Assembly (NCBI GenBank): GCA_945787845.1
Contig: CALZJH010000003.1
Coordinates: 339,384-403,383 of the forward strand
Length of the DNA: 64,000 bases
Direction of reading: 5' to 3'
Source: an uncultured Woeseiaceae bacterium
Lineage (GTDB): Bacteria; Pseudomonadota; Gammaproteobacteria; Steroidobacterales; Woeseiaceae
Both the position numbers and the translations under genes were made by a program. Below the pieces are notes generated by a model. The model saw only the letters and a list, made by a program, of their open reading frames with translations, had not been told where the DNA came from and ran no database searches. Below are positions 40,159 to 48,438 of this stretch, piece after piece; position 1 is the stretch's first letter; each line of letters begins with the position of its first letter.

Positions 40159-42993
40159 TCAGCGATAGCCGAACAGCATGGTGTAGATGATCAGGGCCAG
40201 AAGGACCAAACCGAAGGAGAGTGCCACCGCGCCGAATATCCTGATGAAACGCTCCCTGTGCGCCGGATACCGAGCGACGAGATGTTCCTCCAACTCGCCG
40301 GATTCCCGCATCGCTTCGTACTCACCAGGCTTGTCGTATTTCAGTTCGTCCAGCGGCACGAGGCCGGTGAATATCACGGGATCCATGGGGAACTTGTCGG
40401 GCCGGAAGTGCGTGTTGAAGAAGTGAATCGTGAAAATGAAGCCCACGGCGAGCAGCGCCTCGTCGCTATGGACGATGGTAGCCACGTTAATCGCCCAGCC
40501 CGGAACGAGGTACGTGAAGAATTCCGGGAACCACAGCACTAGACCCGTGCTGCCGATAATAATCACGCCCCAGGCCACGGCAAAGTAGTCGAACTTCTCC
40601 CAGTAGGTGTAGCGGCCGTAGTGCGGGCGGCTGCCCAATCCGAAGAACCACCTGATCGACTGAGTGAACTCGCGAACGTCGCGGCGGTTGAATATGATGG
40701 AGTCCGGTCCTCTGATGACCTGCAACCAGGTTTGTTGCATCGCTCTCTTGCGGCGAATGACATCGGTCAGGTGCACCGTCGCGACGATGAACAAGATAAC
40801 GGCTCCGAACCGATGCTGGAAGCCCATGCTGTCGAATCCGCCCAGTAGTCGGGAGGTCGCCTGCGCCCACGACATGTAGGAGAACTTCAGGACCATTCCC
40901 GTCAACGCCAGGGTGAAGAAGCTGATCATCATTGCGATGTGCAGCGAGCGCTGCAGGCGGTTGAAGCGGCGGTAATGCTTCTTGTCGTCGGTGCGAGCAA
41001 GCGCTTTGTGCGCCCGCCACTCGTCGCGGCTGAGGTATAGCCTTGCGAGCCAGGCCAGCGTATGCAGCAGGGCGAAGGTCAGCGTGCCGACCAGCAGCGC
41101 GGTCATGACCCAGAACGACCAGAACAGGTAGGGGTAGCGGTCGCGGTCGTGGTGCGTCGCGTGGGTCAGGTAACCGGCGAAACGCCGGTGCGATCCCTCG
41201 TGACACGCAGCGCAGGTCGCGACGACATTGTCCCGGCTAAGCAGCGAGGCCGGCTCGGTTGGGGGCAGAATACCGTGCGTGCCATGGCAGTCGTAACATT
41301 TGGCAACACCCTCGCCGCCAAGACGCGACACCTTGCCGTGAAACGTGTCGAAGAAAGTCTCTGCCTGCTCAGTGTGGCAACGGCCGCACTGCTCCATCAT
41401 GCGCGTCCGGAATCCAGGCTTGTCGGCGCGTGAGATCGTGTGAGAGGCATGACAGTCCTCACACGTCGGATGCTCGAGGTCGATGTCGGGTTGCCCCGTC
41501 CAGTGAATGCTGGTCCGGAACTCCTGCTCGATGCCGTGGTGGCAGACTCCACAGGTGCTGGCGATGTGCTGTGCGTTGGTCATCGAGCGTGGATCGTCTG
41601 TCGGGAGTTCGGAATGCGCACCATGGCAGTCGGCGCAGGTCGCCGTCACGATGAGACCGGCCTCTATCAATGCACGGCCGTGCACGCTGTCTTCGTAGCT
41701 ACCCACGATATCTTCCAGATCGGATTCGATCCGTTTCGCCGCCTGCTCGCCAGTGCGATGACACTGCCCGCACAACGTCGGAACGTTGCGAGGGTAGGTG
41801 GGAGATGTCGGCAGAACACTGCTGAGCGTCGCGTGCTTCGCGTGACAGTCCTGGCACGACGGCGCATCCGGGTCCCGCTGGGCGTGCAAGGTTCCATGCG
41901 TGCTTCCCTGGTAGTTGGTGACCTGTTCGGCATGACAGACACTGCAATCCACTGGTGATTGCACCGTAGCGCAGGCGCGTTCCATCGCCACGGTGACGTC
42001 GGTGTGGCATTGTGCGCAGGCGGTGCCGGCATGCGCCGAGCCACTGAAAATCTTCTCGTCGATGTAGAGGCTAACGCTCTCGCCGTTACGTGTCATCGCG
42101 AGATCCGGCTGCCCGTGGCAGGTCAGGCAGTCCTTGTTTGCAAGGCCGTCAGGGTAGAAAACGCGGCGGATTTTGTGTGGCGCGTGGCAGTCGACACAGG
42201 CCGGGATCTTGCTCGGCTTTTCGAGCCACAATCGACCCTCGATGACCTTGCGGTGCACGCGTTCGATCTGCCCGTGGCAGGCGGCGCAGGTCGCTGCGAC
42301 ATTGTCCGCGTGAATGCTCGAACGCGTATCGGTATGAGGCAGGATGTCATGAGCCGTGTGGCAGGAGGTGCAGACGGCGGTGACGGTAAGGCCCTGGCGG
42401 AACAGTCCTTCACCGTGAATGCTCATTGAGTAGTTCTGGAGGATGCGGTCCTGCGAGATCTCGTGAGTGCGGGACACCGGAGACCCCTCGCGGTGACAAT
42501 TGCCGCACAACAGCGGCACGTTCATCATAGCCGTCGGCGCGTCCTGATTTGATGCGGACAGAACGTCGTGCTTGCCGTGACAGTCGGTGCAGCTCGGCGC
42601 CATCGGATCACCGCGTTCCGTGGCCGCGCCATGCAGGCTCCTGCTGTGCGATCGTGCCGCAGATTTGTGGCAGGCGGCGCAATCGACAGGCTCGAGTTCT
42701 TCGGCGTGCCGCCGGCGCTTGCTGCCGGCGAGGTCCGCGTGGCAGTCCACGCATGCCAGGTTGGCATGGGCGGATGTCGCGATGGTGTCGTCGGCAACGA
42801 AGACGGATATCTCCTCGTTCGCGCGATAGCCTGAAAGGTCCGGCTTGGAGTGACACCGCAGGCATTGCTCATCGTCCTGGGCTAATACGGGGTTTGCCGC
42901 CAACAAGAGGATCGTGGCAACTGCGAAGAGCCCGCCCTTCCCCTGACTACCTTTGAGTAGCCGAGGAAATAATGAGTACTCGCGCGTACCCAA
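40159..42993 (-). CDS. 19-haem cytochrome c fused to a cytochrome b domain
   Basis: The protein has 944 residues from a TTG start (no in-frame ATG precedes the signal peptide, which ends at VLAQ). I count 19 CxxCH motifs in the first 610 or so residues. Haems 1-8 and 9-16 are a tandem duplication: both blocks open CLxCHxxPDL, continue PVDCxxCH, then DPxAPSCxDCHxKH and LCGxCHRxG in the same order; haems 17-19 form a remainder. From about residue 630 a membrane cytochrome b-like domain follows with His in HIAMMISFF, FQHRFGAVILF, ATVHL and IVHSDEALLA, enough for two b haems. It should pass electrons between quinol and an extended periplasmic haem chain. Confidence 0.9.
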   Translation of the reverse strand: MGTREYSLFPRLLKGSQGKGGLFAVATILLLAANPVLAQDDEQCLRCHSKPDLSGYRANEEISVFVADDTIATSAHANLACVDCHADLAGSKRRRHAEELEPVDCAACHKSAARSHSRSLHGAATERGDPMAPSCTDCHGKHDVLSASNQDAPTAMMNVPLLCGNCHREGSPVSRTHEISQDRILQNYSMSIHGEGLFRQGLTVTAVCTSCHTAHDILPHTDTRSSIHADNVAATCAACHGQIERVHRKVIEGRLWLEKPSKIPACVDCHAPHKIRRVFYPDGLANKDCLTCHGQPDLAMTRNGESVSLYIDEKIFSGSAHAGTACAQCHTDVTVAMERACATVQSPVDCSVCHAEQVTNYQGSTHGTLHAQRDPDAPSCQDCHAKHATLSSVLPTSPTYPRNVPTLCGQCHRTGEQAAKRIESDLEDIVGSYEDSVHGRALIEAGLIVTATCADCHGAHSELPTDDPRSMTNAQHIASTCGVCHHGIEQEFRTSIHWTGQPDIDLEHPTCEDCHASHTISRADKPGFRTRMMEQCGRCHTEQAETFFDTFHGKVSRLGGEGVAKCYDCHGTHGILPPTEPASLLSRDNVVATCAACHEGSHRRFAGYLTHATHHDRDRYPYLFWSFWVMTALLVGTLTFALLHTLAWLARLYLSRDEWRAHKALARTDDKKHYRRFNRLQRSLHIAMMISFFTLALTGMVLKFSYMSWAQATSRLLGGFDSMGFQHRFGAVILFIVATVHLTDVIRRKRAMQQTWLQVIRGPDSIIFNRRDVREFTQSIRWFFGLGSRPHYGRYTYWEKFDYFAVAWGVIIIGSTGLVLWFPEFFTYLVPGWAINVATIVHSDEALLAVGFIFTIHFFNTHFRPDKFPMDPVIFTGLVPLDELKYDKPGEYEAMRESGELEEHLVARYPAHRERFIRIFGAVALSFGLVLLALIIYTMLFGYR

Positions 42994-43153
42994 GACATTG
43001 CCACGTAGTTACGGAGAACCACGAACCTACCCCCGTCCGGTGAAATCAGTCAATCAGATATCCTACTGACAAGACAGGCGTTGAGCCGACATTCTCGAGC
43101 TTTGTGTCGGTGGTTCGGGTGCGTCCGGACTGAGGTAGGTGTAGTCTGATTGC

Positions 43154-44185
43154 ATGACAACAATGACTACTGCCATCCTGGTGCTGCGGATACTGGCTAC
43201 GTCCCAAGTACTGCTCGCGGCGACCGCGCTGGCAATTTCTTCAAATCCTTATCGAACACGTTTGCTCGGCCTTGCACTCATGCTAGGCGTCGTTTCGTAC
43301 CTGCTTTCAGCACCTGTTTTTGTCCACATCAATCTGGAGGTTGGGCCATGGCTCACCCTGCCGGCCGATGTTGTTCCGCCCTTGTTGTTCTTTTTCACAT
43401 GGGATTTGTTCGAGGATGACCGAGAGCCGCCATTATTCGTTTGGCTGATTGCCGCGCTCTATCTGGTTGTGGCGTTGTGGCTTGGGCTCGAGAGAGGTGC
43501 AACGAACGCGCCTGTGAATACATACTGGCTCGTCCCTCTTCAGCTGGCAAAACTGGGTTTTGCGATCGGTGCGATGTTCATTGTCTGGCGAGGCCGCGAA
43601 AACGATGTTGTAGAGAGTCGCTTTAAGCTGCGGCGCGTGTTTGCGGCCAGTATCGGTGTCATCGTCGCCGCCGTCGTAGCAACCGAGCTGGTTACGGGAT
43701 GGAGGGTTCCGGAATTGACTGAGCTAATCGGAATGGCGGCAATTTTCATTGCAACGCTGATGCTCAACCTGGCTTTCCTGCGCGTCAATCCCTCGTTTGT
43801 TTTGCGGGATTCAGGTGCTTCCGTGTCGGTGGTGCCGGAGGATACGTCGCTGATTGACGCTCTCAACAAACTAATGAGCGAAGATCTCGCCTATACCAAC
43901 CATGATCTGCGCATCGCTGACCTCGCAGCAAGCCTGAGAGTGCCGGAGTATCAACTGCGCCGTACGATCAACCGGAGCCTCGGTTATCAGAACTTCAATC
44001 AGTTCGTCAATCGCTATCGTATCGAGGAAGCGGCGCGGCGTCTCACCGATGAGCCTCGAACCCCCGTGCTGACGATAGCGCTGGACGTCGGTTTTCGGTC
44101 GATCTCGTCGTTCAATACTGCCTTTCGGGCTCACTACGAGAAAACGCCGACAGACTACCGAAAGAGCAGGGTGACGGATTCCTAG
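43154..44185 (+). CDS. Membrane-anchored AraC-family regulator
   Basis: The protein has 343 residues. Seven spans fill residues 5-210, followed by a linker and an AraC/XylS DNA-binding domain (about 240-340) with IADLAASLRVPEYQLRRTIN and the second helix-turn-helix TIALDVGFRSISSFNTAFRA. Membrane-integrated AraC regulators sense membrane or periplasmic signals directly. It is divergent from the multihaem gene across a 160-bp region and is the natural candidate to control it or the acyltransferase gene downstream. Confidence 0.88.
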   Translation: MTTMTTAILVLRILATSQVLLAATALAISSNPYRTRLLGLALMLGVVSYLLSAPVFVHINLEVGPWLTLPADVVPPLLFFFTWDLFEDDREPPLFVWLIAALYLVVALWLGLERGATNAPVNTYWLVPLQLAKLGFAIGAMFIVWRGRENDVVESRFKLRRVFAASIGVIVAAVVATELVTGWRVPELTELIGMAAIFIATLMLNLAFLRVNPSFVLRDSGASVSVVPEDTSLIDALNKLMSEDLAYTNHDLRIADLAASLRVPEYQLRRTINRSLGYQNFNQFVNRYRIEEAARRLTDEPRTPVLTIALDVGFRSISSFNTAFRAHYEKTPTDYRKSRVTDS

Positions 44186-44290
44186 AAAAGCTGTCGGATT
44201 TCGAAATTCGTCAGAAATCGCAGAGATTCCAGAAGAAACAGCGGTGGCTTGAGCGTGTAATGCCCATGGATGTTTAATGGGAGGACAACG

Positions 44291-45541
44291 ATGGGTTACC
44301 CGGTTTTCTCGGCCGACAACACGAGCGATCTGGCTATCAATAAGCGACGCGCTGACCTGGACTGGCTACGTGTGATCGCTTTCTGGCTGTTGATCTACTA
44401 TCACGCGGCGATAGCGTTCATGCCGGGTGGAATACCCATGATTCAAAACGCCGAATCAAGTGCGGTGTTGCAGGTGATGGCCGGCTTCCTGCACGAGTTC
44501 AGGCTGGCGTTGCTATTCCTCATCTCTGGCGTCGGCGTGGCGTTTGCGCTTCGGCATCGGAACAAAGCGCTGTTCATGCGGGATCGCGCTGTGCGACTGC
44601 TCGTGCCACTGGCCTTCGGCGTCCTGGTCATTGTGCCGCCGATGATATTTCTCGAGAAGCAGTTCATCGGCGCGTTCACGGGCTCATTCGCCGAGTTCTA
44701 TCCGAGATTCTTCACCGAGGGCGTTTACCCTCGTGGCAACCTGAGTTGGCACCACTATTGGTTCATCGTCTATCTCTACCTCTATTGCCTGCTGGGCTGG
44801 CCGATTTTCGCATACTTCAGGCGTGCTGCCGGGCTGGGGCAGCTTGCGCACTGGTCACAAAGGCTTTCGCGAGGAGGGTTTTTGTATCTGTCGATCGTTC
44901 CCCTGGCCGTTGTCGAGATCTTGTTGCGAGCGTGGTTTCCCGGGTTTCCTGACCTGATACACGATTGGGCGAACTTCAGTCACTGGTTCATGATCTTCAT
45001 AGCCGGGTTCCTGCTGGCTTCGAGTCGGCCGCTGCTGGATCGAACGCAGCAATTGCGTGGTCTTTCTTTCGCGTTGGCGATGATCGCCACGGCGACGTTG
45101 TTCGCGCAGTTCTGGTTGCCCGAGAAGGGACATTTCTCGCCCCTGGTCAACGGGGAAACCGATATTGCAACCTATGTCTGGTTCTGTGTTTTGCGGGTAG
45201 CGAATGCCTGGTTCTGGTTGCTTGCCTGCCTGGGTTTTGCGGGACGTTACCTGCAACGCCCCAACCGCCTCCTGACGTATCTCAATGGCGCCGTCTACCC
45301 GCTATTCTGTCTACACCTGACCATCATTGTCGCGTTGGGATATGTGATCGTTCCTCTTGATTGGTCGATCTTGACAAAGTACCTGGCCATTACGACGGGG
45401 ACGATCGTGGTATCGCTTGGCAGCTACGAATTGTTGTGGCGCAGAATCGCCTGGCTGCGGCCACTCCTGGGCCTGAAATCCCTGCACGCCGGGAAATCGA
45501 AGATTCGACCGGAGGTCGTTCGCGGCGGATTCGATACGTGA
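44291..45541 (+). CDS. Acyltransferase-3 family (OafA-type) membrane protein
   Basis: The protein has 416 residues starting at ATG 44291 with GGGAGGAC upstream. Ten or so spans. The N-terminal RRADLDWLRVIAFWLLIYYH carries the DxLR...H pattern of the family, and LLFLISGVGVAFAL with a following RxRAVRLLVPL block is typical. These enzymes O-acylate glycans or other envelope molecules on the periplasmic side. It follows the AraC regulator by about 105 nt. Structured repeat B begins 10 nt after its stop. Confidence 0.88.
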   Translation: MGYPVFSADNTSDLAINKRRADLDWLRVIAFWLLIYYHAAIAFMPGGIPMIQNAESSAVLQVMAGFLHEFRLALLFLISGVGVAFALRHRNKALFMRDRAVRLLVPLAFGVLVIVPPMIFLEKQFIGAFTGSFAEFYPRFFTEGVYPRGNLSWHHYWFIVYLYLYCLLGWPIFAYFRRAAGLGQLAHWSQRLSRGGFLYLSIVPLAVVEILLRAWFPGFPDLIHDWANFSHWFMIFIAGFLLASSRPLLDRTQQLRGLSFALAMIATATLFAQFWLPEKGHFSPLVNGETDIATYVWFCVLRVANAWFWLLACLGFAGRYLQRPNRLLTYLNGAVYPLFCLHLTIIVALGYVIVPLDWSILTKYLAITTGTIVVSLGSYELLWRRIAWLRPLLGLKSLHAGKSKIRPEVVRGGFDT

Positions 45542-45551
45542 AAACTGCGTA

Positions 45552-45628
45552 AATCGGTTGTGCATCGGTATGCACAGTGACGCAAATCGGTCAACGGACG
45601 CCTCGGTAACCGGTTGATGAGTACAAAA
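45552..45628 (+). repeat. Structured dispersed repeat, copy B
   Basis: This copy aligns with copy A (39991-40066). Here TGTGCAT-CGGT-ATGCACA is a perfect 7-bp hairpin, and a second pairing of CAACGG with CCGGTTG is possible. It begins 10 nt after the acyltransferase stop. The rest of the 262-bp gap up to the sheath gene shows no gene. Confidence 0.5.
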
Positions 45629-45803
45629 TCGAATCAGCTACCCGCTCCTGGCCACCATTGAGCGTCTTCTGTTGCTGTGCCAAGAATATGCCTGACAATG
45701 TCCTGGCTGAGTCTTTGCAGCGAATTCGAGAATTGCGCCAGCGTATCTGGTGGGCAGGGACAAATTCCCCTAACCTGCAGGGCGTGACCCAGAGGAATTC
45801 CCT

Positions 45804-47324
45804 ATGCCGCCAACGCCAACGTATCCCGGTGTCTACATAAGAGAAGTGCCTGGCAGCGTACGTTCCATCGAGGGTGTGCCGACGTCGATTACCGCCTTTA
45901 TCGGCCGAGCTCAGCGAGGGCCCGTCGACAAGCCTGTCCGACTCCAAAGTCCCGAAGAATACGATCAGCAGTTCGGTGGGCTGTGGGCGGACAGCACGAT
46001 GAGTCATTTGGTAGGGCACTTCTTTCAAAACGGTGGTGCCGACGCCATCATCGTGCGGGTACAGAATGGCGGGGCCGCGGCCACGTTCACCCTCTCGGGG
46101 GAGGCCGGCCCGCTTATCCTCGAGGCGGCCAACCCTGGCTCCTGGGCCGATAACCTGGAAATACAGATCGATCATCAGACCGAGAGCCCCGGTGACGATG
46201 CATCGTTCAACCTGGCGATTAGGGAAGTCGTTGATGGCGAAACGATTAGGGAAGAGGTTTTTCACGAGCTGTCCACTCGTCCCGGTGAGGACCGATGTAT
46301 CGAGCGACGTCTCGAAAAACAGTCAGATTTTCTCCGGGTACAGGGTGAAATGCCGGCCGGGCGCCCGGATCCCGGGCCGCCCACTTCCAGGACGAACGGA
46401 AGTGACGGCGAAGCCATTGGCTTCGCGCAGATTGCTGATGCTTCGCTCAAGCCAACAGGTCGCGGCCTATGGGCTCTCGACGATGCGGAAATTTTCAACC
46501 TGCTCTGCATTCCGCCTTTTTCGGCCGAGATCGATGTCGATGCTGAGACGTGGACTGCGGCGCAGGAATATTGTTACGAAAAACGCGCAATGCTGATCAT
46601 CGATCCACCTTCGACATGGCAAAGTCCGTCCGACGCCGTAGCTGGTGACGATCTCACCGGCGCGGTGCCGGCGCGCCATAGGAACGCCGCTGTCTATTTC
46701 CCGCGTGTGAGAATGGCGAGTCCATTAAAGGACGATCAAATCGAGACGTTCGCCCCGTGCGGGCTAATCGCCGGTACTTACGCTCGTACCGATACGCAAC
46801 GAGGTGTCTGGAAGGCGCCCGCCGGCGTGCAGTCACAACTTGTCGGCGTGGATGAACTCGCTTACACGGTGACCGATCCCGAGAATGACAAATTGAACGG
46901 CCTGGGAGTCAACTGTTTGCGGAGTTTTCCCGACATTGGCGACGCTATCTGGGGTTCACGTACAACAGTCGGCGCCGAGCATCTCGCATCGGAATGGCAA
47001 TACGTCCCGGTGCGTCGGCTCGCTCTTTATATCGAAGAAAGCCTGTGCCGCGGATTGGAGTGGGTCGTATTCGAGCCGAACGACGAGCCGCTGTGGATCA
47101 AAATTCGTCTTACTGTTGGTGCGTTCATGAGTGACTTGTTTCGCGAGGGCGCATTTCAGGGCAGTAAAGCCAGTGAAGCCTACGTCGTTAAATGTGATCA
47201 AGAGACAATGACGCAGGATGACATCAACAACGGAATCGTCAACATTCAGGTGGGCTTTGCGCCGGTCAGGCCCGCGGAATTCGTTGTCATAAAGATTCGA
47301 CAGATGGCGGGGCAGATGCGATGA
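45804..47324 (+). CDS. Phage-like contractile tail sheath protein (orphan)
   Basis: The protein has 506 residues. The N-terminus YPGVYIREVPGSVRSIEGVP, then TSITAFIGRAQRGP and an ADAIIVRV segment, match tail sheath proteins of myophages, R-pyocins and extracellular injection systems. The C-terminal part (VPVRRLALYIEESLCRGLEWVVFEPND, then LWIKIRLTVGAFMSDLFREGAF) matches the conserved sheath C-domain. AGAGGAA precedes the ATG. No tube, baseplate, spike or AAA-ATPase gene is near, so this is a lone gene. Repeats lie on both sides. Confidence 0.88.
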   Translation: MPPTPTYPGVYIREVPGSVRSIEGVPTSITAFIGRAQRGPVDKPVRLQSPEEYDQQFGGLWADSTMSHLVGHFFQNGGADAIIVRVQNGGAAATFTLSGEAGPLILEAANPGSWADNLEIQIDHQTESPGDDASFNLAIREVVDGETIREEVFHELSTRPGEDRCIERRLEKQSDFLRVQGEMPAGRPDPGPPTSRTNGSDGEAIGFAQIADASLKPTGRGLWALDDAEIFNLLCIPPFSAEIDVDAETWTAAQEYCYEKRAMLIIDPPSTWQSPSDAVAGDDLTGAVPARHRNAAVYFPRVRMASPLKDDQIETFAPCGLIAGTYARTDTQRGVWKAPAGVQSQLVGVDELAYTVTDPENDKLNGLGVNCLRSFPDIGDAIWGSRTTVGAEHLASEWQYVPVRRLALYIEESLCRGLEWVVFEPNDEPLWIKIRLTVGAFMSDLFREGAFQGSKASEAYVVKCDQETMTQDDINNGIVNIQVGFAPVRPAEFVVIKIRQMAGQMR

Positions 47325-47334
47325 GCGTTTGTAC

Positions 47335-47366
47335 GACTGACTGAAAATCCGCGCGTCGGTTGCCGT
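47335..47366 (+). repeat. tRNA-Phe-like fragment, copy 4
   Basis: ACTGAAAATCCGCGCGTCGG matches the anticodon arm and variable-loop part of copy 2, preceded by a duplicated GACT. It fills the short gap between the convergent sheath and alcohol dehydrogenase genes. Confidence 0.5.
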
Positions 47367-48341
47367 TCAGGTCAAAACGACGATTTTTCCTCCAGCCTTG
47401 TTTTCCTCCATGCATCGATGGGCGTCGACGATTTGATCCAGTGAAAAGACGCGACCAACTTTTGGCACCAGCGAACCCGCTTCAATTTGATCAATCAGCT
47501 CCTGCAGCGGCGTACGCATGAAATCGTCTGAGCCGCCCGAATAGGTAGTCAGGCAGACAGCAGTGGGAATCGTGCCCATTGGACTGAAATCCTGAAACGA
47601 CCATTGGTCGCCAACCATGCCGGTCATACAAACGATGCCCTTGGACCTGGTACTACGCAAAGAATCAATCAGCGTCGTTGTGCCGACCAGCTCCAGGACT
47701 TTGTTGACGCCGCCTGGAAACACTTCGCGTACTTGCTCAGCGATTTGTCCAGTATCAACAAAGACCAGGTCGGCGCCGTTGTCACGCAGAAGGTTCTCGC
47801 GTTCCGGCTTGCGCGTTGTGGCCGCAACTGTCACGCCGTGTTTCCTGGCGATTGCTGCAGCGGCGAGGCCAACAGACGTCGTCCCGCCACGAACCAGGAG
47901 GCTCTCGCCCTTCTCCAGCCGGAGCGACTTAAACAGCGATCCCCATGCCGTTTGTAGCATTTCCGGAATCGCACCTAATGTCTCCCAAGGCAGGCTCGTC
48001 TCCAGTTTCTGAACCTGGGTGGCGGGCACGCACGTATATTCGGCATACCCCCCGTCAAACAGGCGGCCCATGCCACCCATTGCCGTTGCGACGATGTCTC
48101 CCTTCTGGAATTCGCCACCCGGGGCAACCGCAACGGTGCCGACTGCCTCGATGCCGAGAACACGTGGAAACTGCACGGCCGTTTTTGGCGAATGACCCTG
48201 GCGGGTGAAGAGCTCGGAACGGTTGAGTCCGAAGGCCCGAACCCGGATCAGGACCTGCCCATCGCGCGCTTCGGGAACCGGGCGGCTCTCCAACTTGAGA
48301 ACTTCCGGTCCCCCGGCTTCATAGATAACGGCAGCTTTCAT
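47367..48341 (-). CDS. Medium-chain dehydrogenase/quinone oxidoreductase family protein
   Basis: The protein has 324 residues from ATG 48341 (ATG 48359 is an alternative). The N-terminus [18 protein letters not shown] and the coenzyme loop [21 protein letters not shown] are typical of zinc-free NADPH quinone reductases. The zinc-ligand cysteines of alcohol dehydrogenases are absent. [20 protein letters not shown] is the usual substrate-domain segment. It reduces quinones or enones with NADPH. Confidence 0.88.
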   Translation of the reverse strand: MKAAVIYEAGGPEVLKLESRPVPEARDGQVLIRVRAFGLNRSELFTRQGHSPKTAVQFPRVLGIEAVGTVAVAPGGEFQKGDIVATAMGGMGRLFDGGYAEYTCVPATQVQKLETSLPWETLGAIPEMLQTAWGSLFKSLRLEKGESLLVRGGTTSVGLAAAAIARKHGVTVAATTRKPERENLLRDNGADLVFVDTGQIAEQVREVFPGGVNKVLELVGTTTLIDSLRSTRSKGIVCMTGMVGDQWSFQDFSPMGTIPTAVCLTTYSGGSDDFMRTPLQELIDQIEAGSLVPKVGRVFSLDQIVDAHRCMEENKAGGKIVVLT

Positions 48342-48438
48342 CGTAATCTCGGTATTCATCGCGACGGCTTCCGGGGCTCGACTTCGCGGCCCAGTGTGTC
48401 ATTCTCGGAGTAACCCAGTAGACGAAGGAAAGGCTAAC

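Noticed and set aside
43101..43125. TTTGTGTCGGTGGTTCG resembling a tRNA variable loop and T-arm
   Set aside because: There is no anticodon arm before it and no matching T-stem after it. It is weaker than the four listed fragments.
45804..47324. Prophage region around the tail sheath gene
   Set aside because: No other phage structural, replication or integrase gene is adjacent. The flanking genes are ordinary metabolic genes.
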